From positions 3,900,744 to 3,964,743 of the forward strand of contig OZ007516.1 in assembly GCA_963931865.1 (NCBI GenBank): 64,000 nt of DNA. The letters are read 5' to 3'. This DNA comes from Axinella damicornis (Eukaryota; Porifera; Demospongiae; Axinellida; Axinellidae). The notes under the pieces were generated by a model. The model was not told the origin of the DNA. It made no database searches and was given only the letters and a program-made list of their open reading frames with translations. Every line of letters starts with the position of its first letter. Position 1 is the first letter of the stretch. Positions 1 to 19,926 of this stretch are shown in pieces. Both the position numbers and the translations under genes were made by a program.

Positions 1-4708
<4,708 letters not shown>

Positions 4709-6094
4709 CTACATACAAAGTTGCATAATTCATATCTCAACATAAATTTAGACTATGGTATGCATAGTGTTTTTCGATCTTTTGAGGTTTCTAAAATCCA
4801 GTATACACCTCATCAAAAATTTGTATTTCATACAGAGAAACTGAAAGACATAACCATTAGTCTAAGCCGGTTATTGCACTTGAGCAGGTAGCTGCTAAGA
4901 GCCCCTGCTTGAGTGCAATAACCAATACATAATAGAAAATGGGTAAACCCAGCTAAGTACTATGCTAGGTATCTTGGGCTAGGAATGAGATATGAAGCTA
5001 GGATTTGTACCATTGTGATCAGCATGAAAAGAACCCTCAACTGATGTCATAAAAATGGATTGGTCACATTTTGGCCAAAAATCGCACTCGACCAAAGGCT
5101 ATAATCCATGGTTTTTCATTATTTTGGGTCAAAATTCAACCTACAGCAAAACGGACATGATTTGAAAGCTCCTTTCATGCTGATTACAATGGTGCAAATC
5201 CCAGCCTCGTATCTCATTCCTAGCCCAAGATACCTAGCATAGTACTTAGCTCAAACATTAATTTTGTCCTAGTTTGCACAGTACAGGATGAATGGAACAC
5301 GACAATGTCCTATAAAACAGGAGTGCTAGCCGGTGCTCTCCCTCACACCAACAACGAAAAGCTGGGCGATGGCCTGGGAACAAGGCTACAGGAGTGCTGT
5401 TTCTGCCAATTTTGACTTACTAGTAATCCAAAATTGGCATGTCAAATAAATTATGTACCAAACATCGGTAGGGAATGGTTTCATGTATCTGTACACTTAC
5501 TTTGATCCGAGGCCATCACCCGAAGTCGAAGGGCCGATACTCCAAAGCTTACAGTTTTCCGCGCACTATTGGTCGCCGATCCCAAGCGAAGCCACCACAC
5601 CATACGGCATTCAGGATCACTGCAATCGCTGCAATCGTGGTGCAATCGTTAGATGAATCCGCACCAGTGCTGTGTACGTGTGGGTACATACACGTGGGCA
5701 ACACGTGGGTGAATTTGCTTGTTTCTGAATAACGCGCAGCAAAGCACTCTGACTCTGCAAGACTGTTTATGCAGTTGCTGGAAATCGGTGTCCAGACTAT
5801 CAAGCATGAGCACCCCAGTGAGTTTAAGTTAGCATGGAAAAGTGAATGAATGGATTTCACAGAACTTTGCAAGTTGTCCAGTGGCTACTGGCTACTCAAA
5901 CACATGATGAACATGATGTACATGATCTGACGTATACTGGTTACATATACATGACTTCAAGTGTATCAGTGCTAGTGGTCATCTAATAAGCAGCTTGCAA
6001 AACTGTGTAGTATAAAATCCACACACTGGATGGAACACAAGATTTGTTGCAACCCTTAAGGTAGTTCCCGGTCTCCCCTCCCTCGTTTTCCCAG
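4709..6094. other. Divergent intergenic region between CARS1 and RUVBL2
   Basis: This space separates the first recognised exons of two divergent genes and should contain both promoters and both first coding exons. Neither start Met could be placed with confidence. It holds an inverted-repeat element at 4951-5251 and dispersed repeats. No TATA box or other promoter element was convincing. Confidence 0.5.
4951..5251. mobile_element. MITE with long terminal inverted repeats
   Basis: The left end reads AGCTAAGTACTATGCTAGG and the right end is its complement CCTAGCATAGTACTTAGCT. The inverted match continues inward through TATCTTGGGCTAGGAATGAG. About 300 bp and non-coding. The interior (CACATTTTGG, AAAAATCGCACTC, CCAAAGGCTA) recurs near 47463-47610. 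Confidence 0.7.
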
Positions 6095-10168
<4,074 letters not shown>

Positions 10169-11011
10169 CAGAACATGATTATATCTAGCTCTATCCTCTA
10201 CCAAACCTGTACGTGTTGTACCGTCTGAAAATAACACATTTCTCTACATTGGTATGCAAGAATACCTTGATGGAGCTTAGGGGTTACTGGCTCAGCATAC
10301 ATGTACCAGCTTATTACACCATCCTGAGATTAATTTTGGTGAGGTTTGGAGCTAGTGACGTTAAGTTGCCAGACCTGCACAGTGTTTGGTTGCATTTGCA
10401 ATCATTCCTCACACCTGCATTTGGAACACTAGCAGGCCTAGACTCTGTTGTAATTATCTTTTGACATGCAATCACATGATTACTGAATCTAGCAAGACTG
10501 ATATCAGCACTGAGATGGAACTTGGTTGGCATAGAATCAATTTGTCCACTGAATGTTGGAGTTAATTTCCTGCATGATCAACATTGGTAAGAGTCAGGAT
10601 CCTGGAATACCAATTCTTTGGGGTTTGCTAAATCATCTATGCCCTTGAGAATTGGTGTTGGGTTGGACAAACGGAAGTTTAGTCTACATAGTCTTGCAGG
10701 CTCTTGCACATACATGGAGTCACTACACACAAGATCGAATCATTCATTTGGGAAAAGACATGATTCTTGTTCAGCAGAGTCTGGTAGCACTGGTGTCAGA
10801 TAAGTGTTACAGTGATATGTTTACACGAGGAATGTAACATGCATTTCGATCACTAGTGATATTTGTTACCTGGAACATAATATTACGTACAATAATTATC
10901 AGTGATACGTGTTTCTGCATGGGTTTCTCTCCATGATAAACAGTATGAGCAGCCCACTGGATTTAACAACATGCTTCTCAATCATTCTAAAACTCAGTTG
11001 CTTGTATTTAA
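10169..11011. other. Convergent intergenic spacer
   Basis: Separates the 3' ends of RUVBL2 (+) and the sulfotransferase (-). No ORF, repeat or RNA gene was recognised in it, and no canonical AATAAA was seen close to either stop codon. Confidence 0.4.
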
Positions 11012-13075
11012 CTAACTCAGATCGAAGTCCAGTGCATATCCATTCATCTTCTCAGCATACACTTCATCAAACTCGGCATTCTGCTCCGGTGTGAAGTGAC
11101 TCCTCCAATCACCAACAATCCCCTTCCGGAAAAAACTCGGCGCATCCGGCTTGCGTACTTTTTCCAGATCAGCACGAATACTTGGGTTGACTTTCATGCT
11201 CTCAAATGTAGATTTCTCCACAATTACATCAATGACCTCCTTCGTCAGATTGTACCCCATAAATTTGGCAATTTTCTCCACAGCGCTGCGATGATCTTTC
11301 TTCATGTCCTCGTACTTGAGGAAGAGAATGTTCTCTGCGTCTCTGTGCTTCCACCACTCTAGCACATGGTCAAACCACAAACCAAACGCCACTGACCCAT
11401 TCATGAACAATCGGAAGAAGTGCTCCCATGGCTGTGAATATTGGTAGGGTAGAAATGCACATGTGTGGTAATAGAAGGACACAGCAACATCCTTGGGATT
11501 TCTTGCAATGTAGATGTATTTTGCCGGGCTCGTTTCTGGCGGTCCGCCTGCCATCAGGTGGTAAGGGCTATGACTCTTGATGATTCGAGGGGAGGGCATC
11601 TCATTGACCATTTGAATAGGAATAAAGGCCATCTCCGGCCATGGGACAGACTCCAGTAGCAGCTTTTCGTCATCTTTTCCTTGATGCTTGATCAAGTTGG
11701 TAATGTGTTGTGTCCACGTTGTCCCTATTGTTGGACCAAGTGATACAATCATCCAGAAACAAGTAATCCCAAAAAGCTACTAATTTAGGAGTGTCTGAGG
11801 TAGCTATCCAATGTTGAGAACAACTTTAGCTACCTCCAGGTCTATGAATCATGAATGACTTTGTAGCTACAATCATATCAGCATCTAAGCATTCCGGTAT
11901 GTGTTCTGTATACACCTTTGTGTGGTGTGAATATGTGAATAGCATGTTATAAAAAGTAATATATCAAGGCCGTCGGAAGCGGTGCGGCCGGTGCGGCTTT
12001 GGCCGCACCACTTTTTTCAGACGTTGAATTTTTTTTTTTATAAATAGAATGTGTGCGCGAGCACGTGCAATTAATTCTAGTATAAAATGTCACTGTCAAA
12101 GTATTTCCAAGCGAAGCTACCAACTCCTTTACTTGCGGAAAACCTTGTCCTTCAAGTTTCCAAAGCGCGAATTCGGGGAAAAAAGCGTTGTGAAGAGATC
12201 GTTCCAACCTCAGTGGTTTGCTCGTTGGATCGAAGTGGCTACACTACGATGAAGAACGCGAGTTGGCCTTCTGTTCACGTGCGTGAAAGCCTACAAAGAA
12301 CACAAGCTCCATTCGTCTACCAACCTTGAGACTACCTATATTTAACAGGGTATAGTAACTGGAAAGATGCCTCGGTAAGAATTGCAGCTCATGAAGCCAG
12401 CGCGTGTCACAAAGATGCCGTACTGAAGACAATTGCACTTCCGGCTACAACGCACGATATAGGCGAAAGCCTCTCAGCACAGCAAAATGAATGTTTTCTG
12501 TATTGGTGTGTGTGCAACAGATGGTAATTTTGTCTCAGCTAAGATGTGTGCTTTTATCACAGAAGGCTCTGAAAGTAGCCTCAGAGAGCATGAATATCAA
12601 AAAATTTCCTGGGGGGGAAGGGCCCCAGACCCCCCTAGCTAGCGCGCGTTATACGCGCGCTGGTGCTGCACATTGGCCTTACCACTTCCTCTGTGCTTCC
12701 GACGGCCCTGTATATAGCTACTATCCACTAGTTCTCATAATATTTGCTTAGCTATATATCTATGAAATGTTGTCATAGCTACAGTGATATTAGCTACTGA
12801 CTGAGTGATTAAAGTAGTTATCATCATGCATAATTTGTGCTAGCACACTACAGGTCAAACAGTGCAGCGTATAATATACCTGACTTGGGGTAGGTGACAA
12901 CAACGACATCGTCTGTGCGGAGTTTCAAAGTCTTCACTTCATCCGCATGTTGCTGTGTGACAAACGGGGGGACCATCATCCCATCTACCAAGTTGTGGCT
13001 GAAGGGCTCATGATACTCCGGCTTGAACTGGACCATTACCCGGACTGGATCAAATTTACTGTTGGGCTGTGCCAT
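11012..13075 (-). CDS. Cytosolic sulfotransferase (SULT family), two coding exons
   Basis: Transfers sulfuryl from PAPS to small hydroxyl or amine acceptors in the cytosol; the substrate cannot be told from sequence. Coding exons are 13075-12880 and 11724-11012, joining in frame to 302 aa, the usual SULT length. Start chosen: MAQPNSKF at 13075; an acceptor-like CCCACAG near 13109 suggests an upstream 5'-UTR exon. Motifs: 5'-phosphosulfate loop TYPKSGTTW, split by the intron between KSG and TTW; catalytic His in PRIIKSHSPYHL; 3'-phosphate binding RNPKDVAVSFYYH; C-terminal RKGIVGDWRSHFT. All expected residues are present, so an active enzyme is predicted. A degenerate hAT element occupies much of the intron. 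The gene is convergent with RUVBL2. Confidence 0.93.
11965..12710 (+). mobile_element. Degenerate hAT-type element (ZMYM1/TTF zinc-finger transposase remnant)
   Basis: Terminal inverted repeats CAAGGCCGTCGGAAGC (left) and GCTTCCGACGGCCCTG (right) bound 746 bp. Short TATAT flanks are compatible with a target duplication but not decisive. Translated fragments in shifting frames resemble the N-terminal TTF-type zinc finger of ZMYM1-like hAT transposases: FPKREFGEKSVVKRSFQPQW near 12150, then HYDEERELAFC, then GYSNWKDA followed by HEASACHKDAV near 12350-12420. Frameshifts and stops show it is dead, and the catalytic domain is missing. It lies in the sulfotransferase intron. Confidence 0.75.
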
Positions 13076-13109
13076 GGCAATGTGCGCTTGTCCCGTCAGG
13101 TGGAGAGCA

Positions 13110-14650
13110 TCTACTGTGGGCAAATTTGAAGTAGTTTTAGCATTTGAATATAAGCTTTAGCTGAATTGGATATAGGATTTTGTCTTGCCCCCTATATGGT
13201 CTGCAGTAGCTAAAAAAAAAACAGAACAGAACATGCTATGCATGCAGTGCCTAAATTTAATATGGGCTACAGTAGTGTTCAAAGTTTTCCTCTTGGGCTA
13301 GTATAGGTAGTATACGTATGAGTCACTTGGGGTAGGGGTAACAAGCATGTTTCTTGTTTGTTTGTTGGTTTGACTTTTATTTTTTTGTATACCAACGTAC
13401 TGTATATGTGTATGTAATATCCTATGTCACAACGTCGTCACAAGGGCGAACTTCGCCACATAAACGGGCCCCGGTGAGCTTCGGCCCCGACAAGCGTAGA
13501 GTAGCGCGTGAGTACAAGGATCACGCAAAATCTTCGGACCGCGGCCGGTTAGCGTAGCGTACGCGCCCAACGCATAAGTACGTGTCCCAATGGCGGCCGT
13601 CTCGCCGTTGTCACCATCTCTCATGAAATGCTCAAACGACCTGTTTGTTTATGCTATGGCTAGCTGTACGAATAATATCATGTACGAATTGATTAAAGCA
13701 TGCAACTTCGACGAACACTAACCAGTTCGAGTTCTATTTTATTCCTAATGCCTTGTTTCTTCAGTATGCGTACGCGAAACTATTGCGCTGTAGCGCTACT
13801 AGTTATTTGTGTGTGGATGCATGGTACTGGTAGCGGCATCCAGATGGGTTTTTTTTTTGTAGTTCGCGTGGTATAGAGAGCGCCAAAAGTTAAACGAAGG
13901 GTGACATGTCTTGCTGAGAAGTTCGGAACGTTTTTTTGTTGCAAACTTGAGAGCTAAAACCGTCTTGGTTGGCCTGACGTGCATGCTGCAACGCTGCCAA
14001 TTATTTATCGTCCGAAGTTTAAGAACACGAACATAACTCACCCGCTATTACCATAATTAATTTTACTATGTAATATTGAGGCTGTAATAATTTGAGTGCA
14101 CAACTATCTTAGCATTTGCTATCTTCAAGTGTATCCTTGCGCATGCAGTGCTTCATGCAAACGTACCTTCGTTTTCTTTCTCTCTTTCGCTGATCTGCAG
14201 CTGACCGGTTGGTGCACTTGAGATCATCTTCGCTCAGTAGCTTGAAGCTGGTGTAGCTATAGAGATCAGCTAGAGATCAGCTAGCGTTGCAGCTAGCATT
14301 AGAACCGTATAGCGGAAAAATTTCGGGAGAGCTAGCTTTTATCTGCCTTCGATCGCCGAACTTAAAAGTGCCGCGGCGCCGATTTACGCGGCAATTTGGC
14401 CGGCTGTATATACGTATGCGCATATGCGCGCGCAAAATTTTCTCAGCGAGTGCAGGGTGCTCGCCGCGCCAGAGACGCTAACGCACAAGCACGCAGCGAG
14501 AGAGGCGCAGACCTCCGAAGCGTAGGAAAGAGAACTGTCGTTCACCATCTTGTTAGTCTCGTCCGAGGAGTACATGTACAGCCGACGAATGAAGACCTTT
14601 CTTAGCGCATTCGTGAGCAGGCATTGTGTAGTCTCGCGTTAGTCCTACAG
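13110..14650. other. Gene-poor region upstream of the sulfotransferase
   Basis: No convincing exon on either strand. A GC-richer stretch at 14340-14560 could be a promoter or 5'-UTR region for the minus-strand sulfotransferase, but nothing specific supports this. Confidence 0.3.
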
Positions 14651-14654
14651 CAAG

Positions 14655-14956
14655 TAGGCCTTGGCGAATTATGCTTGTTAAGAGCATAATAATGGAAAGG
14701 CCTGACGGCTTTGTTGGTGCTTTTAGTTTGTGTGATAGAACAGCTAGAACTAGGCGGTCAATGTCTACTTCCAGTACAGGGCTAACTTTTGTGACTGCCT
14801 AATAGAGACCACAAGGCCACATGTGCTCATGAATGATATTATGAACGAGCATAATGTGAGCATAATTTTGGAAGCATAATTAAAGCAGTTAAGAGCATTG
14901 GAGCATACAAATGTAGCATAATAGGACAAATTTTGAGCATAATTCGCCAAGGCCTA
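14655..14956. mobile_element. MITE with 8-bp target duplication (hAT-like)
   Basis: The left end TAGGCCTTGGCGAATTATGC is mirrored by the right end GCATAATTCGCCAAGGCCTA. Perfect 8-bp direct repeats ACAGCAAG flank it (14647-14654 and 14957-14964), as expected for hAT superfamily insertions. 302 bp, no ORF. Confidence 0.85.
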
Positions 14957-15769
14957 ACAGCAAGTTAATCTGCAGTAAAAAGTTATTGCATTTCCCCTCT
15001 AGAACTGCTCTAACCTCCGATACGCTACACTTGTCAGCATTTCTGCTATATAGCTAGAAGTCACAGGAATAGGTGGCAAAGATTGCACTCATGCACTTCA
15101 TGTACATCAACTACTATACCGTCGTATAAAGCATGGCCTCTGCTAGCTGTGGCCATGTTTATAAACGTTAATTTTAGTTGGAAAATTAGAACTGCCCAGT
15201 GACTTTGCATAATGCATGAGGGGACTCAGAGTGACCATGCAGCTGCTCAGTATTCAAACTTTGGTACCATCTCAGTGGCAGGACAGTCGATAACCCAAAT
15301 TTTAGATTGGTCGCTTGCACTACGTAGCTGATAAGAGTAAAGGACCAGCTGCCGGTCAACCTTGTTGACCGCTGTAACTTCTGTAAGGGAAATTCACACT
15401 GTGGTTGAGATGGCCTGGAATCGAGGCTAGGGGCTGCCTTCTTCATATATGAAATGACCGGCACCTTCGATTCAAGTGGAGACTAGGGTGAAACTGACTT
15501 CCACTTTGTAACATTATGGCAGGACACTGCCACAATGGACCAACTGAGACATGCCACGTGTACATGTAATTCTTTCTGCCAATACCATGCCAGCAATGAT
15601 GCCATACTGTAATATATATATGATTATTTTGTTTCCAACTGTTTTTGTAGCTAGTGATGTCGACTCATAGGCCGGGAATTTCTTTTTCACTTCAATATCT
15701 GTAGCTACCAAATGCAACAAGAAGGTTCCCAATGTAATTTCACCTGCAACACACCAGATTGTAATTCTG

Positions 15770-16010
15770 GTTTTCAACCATCCATAGTGAAAGTGTTGTG
15801 TAAAGGTGCTAATAACAAACTGTAGGTGCAAGCGAAATGTAGTATTGCATTACTGTTGTGACAACCATAGTGTGATTTAAGGTGCTAGATAATAATTCTG
15901 TTGGCGGGTTTTTCAACCAGCTATTGTGCGCATCATTGTGGAAGTGTTGGGTAAAAGGTGCTACTAACAAAGTGTGGGTGCAAACAAGACGTAGTATTGT
16001 CACCCTAAAA
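15770..16010. repeat. Diverged tandem duplication
   Basis: A block with TTCAACCA, GTGTTG, TAAAGGTGCTA and GTAGTATTG occurs at 15772-15855 and again at 15910-16005. No coding content is recognised. The wider region 14957-16450 holds no convincing gene. Confidence 0.45.
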
Positions 16011-16454
16011 GACCAGGTTGGGCTACTATCACCCGACATGTGCACAATGGACCCTTCCTACACCCGTGCATGAGATACTGAAAAGCGACCTGTGACACAC
16101 ACAATTACAGCCAATTGCAATGGAGCCTACATGTACCAGGAGGAGAGAGCCTGCCATGGGAACACTCGAGCTAGGCCATGGGTAACCTAGCAGGCCTGGG
16201 GTTATCACTACAATATTCCTTATCTTTGTATACATCCCAGTTATTCTTGAACTACAAGAATAGCTAGTCTAGTCTGTCAGCCAATCATCCTGCCATTTAT
16301 TTTCTCCACCATTTTGTATCATTGTCAGTCCTGGCTGTAAAGCTCATAAAATAAAAAGAAACATTGTCATGCCTTACTCCAGGAGCCCATAACCTGCTTA
16401 CTCTTATAGACTTCTCCCGCCTTCAAGTGCCTTGCATGTGGCTTAGTTTAAATT

Positions 16455-16505
16455 ATGGAGGAGGTCCTGGAAGAGTTTGATTGCCTCGGAGATTGGCAAA
16501 GGCAG
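16455..16505 (+). CDS. Possible isolated start exon resembling an SLC22 N-terminus
   Basis: MEEVLEEFDCLGDWQRQ is followed by GT at 16506. The pattern resembles the cytosolic N-terminus of SLC22 organic-ion transporters (an FDEVLEEVGEFGRFQ-like motif). No further SLC22 exon was found downstream, and the frame closes shortly after. It is either an orphan or pseudogene exon, or chance. Confidence 0.2.
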
Positions 16506-16607
16506 GTGTTCAACAGTCATATTGTGTGAGCGCATTGCGCTGTATAGCTGCGTATACATTCACCGGTACCATTCCATCAAGAGTTCATAACAATAAGAGT
16601 ATGCAAA

Positions 16608-16741
16608 CACAAGGCCATGTGTGCTCATGAATGATATTATGAACGAGCATAATGTGAGCATAATCTTGGAAGCATAATTGAAGCAGTTAAGACTAGAGCA
16701 TTGGAACGTAGCAATTTTTGAGCATAATTCGCCAAGGCCTA
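16608..16741. mobile_element. Truncated second copy of the 14655-14956 MITE
   Basis: The sequence from CACAAGGCCATGTGTGCTC through ATTCGCCAAGGCCTA aligns with the right half of the element at 14655-14956. The left terminal repeat is missing. Confidence 0.8.
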
Positions 16742-17227
16742 CAGTGTGTAAACACTGTAGTAATCACAATTTCACACTTACTAACTCCTTGTAGCCAAAG
16801 CTACTTACTACAATGCACTGTCAGACTCCCTCCTCTAGATTCTTCAACCTCATGTGCGTCGTTTCCTTTTTGCTTTTCACGTTTGTACAGACTGCTGTTA
16901 CGATACCTATACGGTAATACCTGAGTCTTATTTATTATCCAACAGCTGTTCATAGTTTCATTTGTGAGTGGTTACCTTAGTGATGTGAGTATACCGTGAC
17001 TGTACCCTACTGTATGGGCTGGGTTATGTTATACTTTATACCACTATTCAAATCCTTTACTCAGCTAATTAAGTGTCAGCAGTGAAGTCGTGTGAATGCC
17101 TGGCCTTGGGAGCCAGGAATGGACTTTAGGAAATCCTTGAATTACACAAGGATTTCCCCCTCAGTGCACATTCACACTTGAGGAATCATGCAGGGCTTGC
17201 AATAAAGCTTGCCTATAGCAGCTTTAT

Positions 17228-17370
17228 ATCTATCTATCTATCTACCTATCTATCTATGCACCGAGCCACTCACCAGAGCTCATCTGATAGCATATGTACC
17301 AAGCCACTCACCAGAGCTCATCCGATAGCATTTGTACCGAGCCACTCACCAGAGCTCATCCCATAGATCA
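17228..17370. repeat. (CTAT)n plus three 38-bp tandem units
   Basis: A CTAT run at 17228-17257 is followed by three copies of a 38-bp unit starting GAGCCACTCACCAGAGCTC. It forms the left border of the large repeat block. Confidence 0.9.
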
Positions 17371-17385
17371 TACTATGCACAATGC

Positions 17386-18560
17386 AATACTTAATGTCAA
17401 TGCAATGCAAATGTCAATGTCAATACAGTCAATGTCAATGCAGCCAATGTCAATGCAGTCATTGTCAATGTCAATGCAGCCAATGTCAATGTAGCCAATG
17501 TCAATATGGTTAATGTCAATGTCAATGTAGCCAATGTCAATGCAGCCAATGTCAATCCAGTCAATGTCAATGCAGCCAATGTCAATGCAGCCAATGTCAA
17601 TGTTGCCAATGTCAATGCAGCCAATGTCAATGCACCCAATGTCAATGCAGCCAATGTCAATGTAGCCAATGTCATTGCAGCCAATGTCATGCAGTCAATG
17701 TCAATGCAGCCAATGTCAATGCACCCAATGTCAATGCAGCCAATGTCAATGTAGCCAATGTCAATGCAGCCAATGTCAATGCAGCCAATGTCAATGCAGC
17801 CAATGTCAATGTCAATGCAGCCAATGTCAATGCAGCCAATGTCAATACAGTCACAGCCAATGTCAATGCAGCCAATGTCAATACAGTCGCAGCCAATGTC
17901 AATGCAGCCAATGTCAATGCAGCCAATGTCAATACAGTCAACGTCAATACAATGCAGCCAATGTCAATGCCAATGTCAATATGTTGCCAATGTCAATGCA
18001 GCCAATGTCAATGCAGCCAATGTCAATGCAGCCAGTGTCAATGCAGCCAATGTCAATAGTCAACGTCAATACAGTCAATGTCAATGCAGTCATTGTCAAT
18101 GTCAATGCAGCCAATGTCAATGTCAATGTAGCCAATGTCAATGCAGCCAATGTCAGTGCATCCAATGTCAATGTAGCCAATGTCAATACAGTCAATGCCA
18201 ATTGCAACCAATGTCAATGCAGCCAATGTCAATGCAGCCAATGTCAATGCAGCCAATGTCAATCCAGTCAATGTCAATGCAGCCAATGCCAATGTAGCCA
18301 ATGTCAATGTAGCCAAATTATGTCAATGCAGCCAATGTCAATGTCAATGCAGCCAATGTCAATGCAGCCAATGTCAATGCAGCCAGTGTCAATGTAGCCA
18401 ATGTCAATGCAGCCAATGTCAAAGCACCCAATGTCAATGCATGCAGTCAATGTCAATGTAGCTACCAACGCAGTCAATGTCAATGTCAATGTAGCCAATG
18501 TCAATGTCAATGCACCCAATGTAAATGCACCCAATGTCAATGTCAGTCACGGTAAATGTA
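17386..18560 (+). repeat. 15-bp minisatellite, left array
   Basis: Tandem units of AATGCAGCCAATGTC with variants (for example AATGTAGCCAATGTC, and insertions of AATGTC). The unit length is a multiple of three, so long frames stay open on the plus strand as CSQCQ, MQPMS and NAANV repeats and on the minus strand as TLAAL repeats. I regard these as non-coding. The same unit returns at 21476-23420. Confidence 0.95.
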
Positions 18561-19926
18561 GCCAAGCCAAGCCGGAGAGCCAAGACAAGACAAGCCAACC
18601 CAGGGAGGCAAGTCAAGCATAGCCAGGGAGCCCATGCAGCCAAATCAAGCCTAGCTGGATGCCAGGGAGCCAAGCCAAGCCGAGCCGAGTCGAGCCGAGC
18701 CGAGCCGAGCCGAGCCGAGCCGAGCCGTGCCGCGCTGAGCCGAGCCGAGCCGAGCCGAGCCGAACCGAGCCGAGCCGAGTCAAGCCAAACCAGGGACCCA
18801 AGCCAAGCCAAACCAAGCCAAGCCAAGCCAGTAGCCAAGCCAAGCCAATCAGCTAAGCCAAGCCAACTTGCCAAAGAAGGGACCTAAGTCAAGCCAAGCC
18901 AAGCCAGGGAGCCAAGCCAAGCCAAGCCAAGCCAGGGAGCCAAGCCAAGCCAGGGAGCCAAGCCAAGCCAGTAGCCAAGCTGGCAAGCCAGTCAGCTAAG
19001 CCAAGCCAAGCCAAACCAGGGACCTAAGTCAAGCCAAGCCAAGCCAGGGAGTCAAGCCAAGCCAAGCCAAGCCAAGCCAAGCCAAGCCAGTAGCCAATTG
19101 CAAGCCAGCAAGCCAATCAGCTAAGCCAAGCCAAGGGACCTAAGTCAAGTGGCCAAGCCAAGCCAGGGAGCCAAGCCAAGCCAAGCCAAACCAGGGATCC
19201 GAGTCAAGCCAAGCCAACCTGCCAAACAAGGGACCTAAGTCAAGCCAAGCCAAGCCAGTAGCCAAGCTGGCAAGCCAATCAGCTAAGCCAAGCCAAGCCA
19301 AACCAGGGACCTAAGTCAAGTGGCCAAGCCAAGCCAACAAGCCAAGCCAAGCCAAGCCAGTAGCCATGCCGGCAAGCCAACTTCAGCTAAGCCAAGCCAA
19401 GCCAAACCAGGGACCTGAGTCAAGCCAAGCCAAGCCAGGGAGCCAAGCCAAGCCAAGCCAAGCCAAGCCAAGCCAAGCCAAGCCAGTAGCCAAGCCGGCA
19501 AGCCAATCAGCTAAGCCAAGTCAAGCCAAACCAGGGACCTAAGTCAAGTGGCCAAGCCAAGCCAGGGAGCCAAGCCAAGCCAGCCAAGCCAAGCCAAGCC
19601 AGTAGCCATGCCGGCAAGCCAATCGCTAAGCCAAGCCAAGCCAAACCAGGGATCCGAGTCAAGCCAAGCCAAGCCAGGGATCCGAGTCAAGCCAAGCCAA
19701 GCCAGGGAGCCAAGCCAAGCCAAGCCAAACCAAGGCGGCCAAGCCAGTAGCCAAGCCAACTTTCAGCTAAGCTAAGTCAAGTAGGCTAAGGGAGTCAGCC
19801 AAGCCAAAACACCAGGGAGCCAAGCCAAGCCATGCTGAGAAGCCATGGAGCCAAGCTAATCAAGTCAATCCGAGTCAGGGAACCAAGCCAAGCGAGCCAA
19901 TCCAAGCCACACCAAGCCAAGCCAAA
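18561..19926 (+). repeat. AAGCC/GAGCC pentanucleotide satellite
   Basis: Dense AAGCC pentamers, with a GAGCC sub-block at 18675-18780, arranged in a higher-order pattern with AGGGAGCC and GGGACCTAAGTC spacers. It lies between the left 15-bp array and the Penelope-like hairpin. Confidence 0.95.

Noticed and set aside
17506..18461. Long open frames of CSQCQ/MQPMS/NAANV repeats as a protein gene
   Set aside because: They come solely from a 15-bp tandem repeat without stops, appear in several frames at once, and have no flanking exon, start context or domain.
18525..19860. Open frames in the AAGCC satellite (AKPSQ / WLGLA repeats)
   Set aside because: A pentamer repeat keeps all frames open for long stretches; composition is purely repeat-driven.
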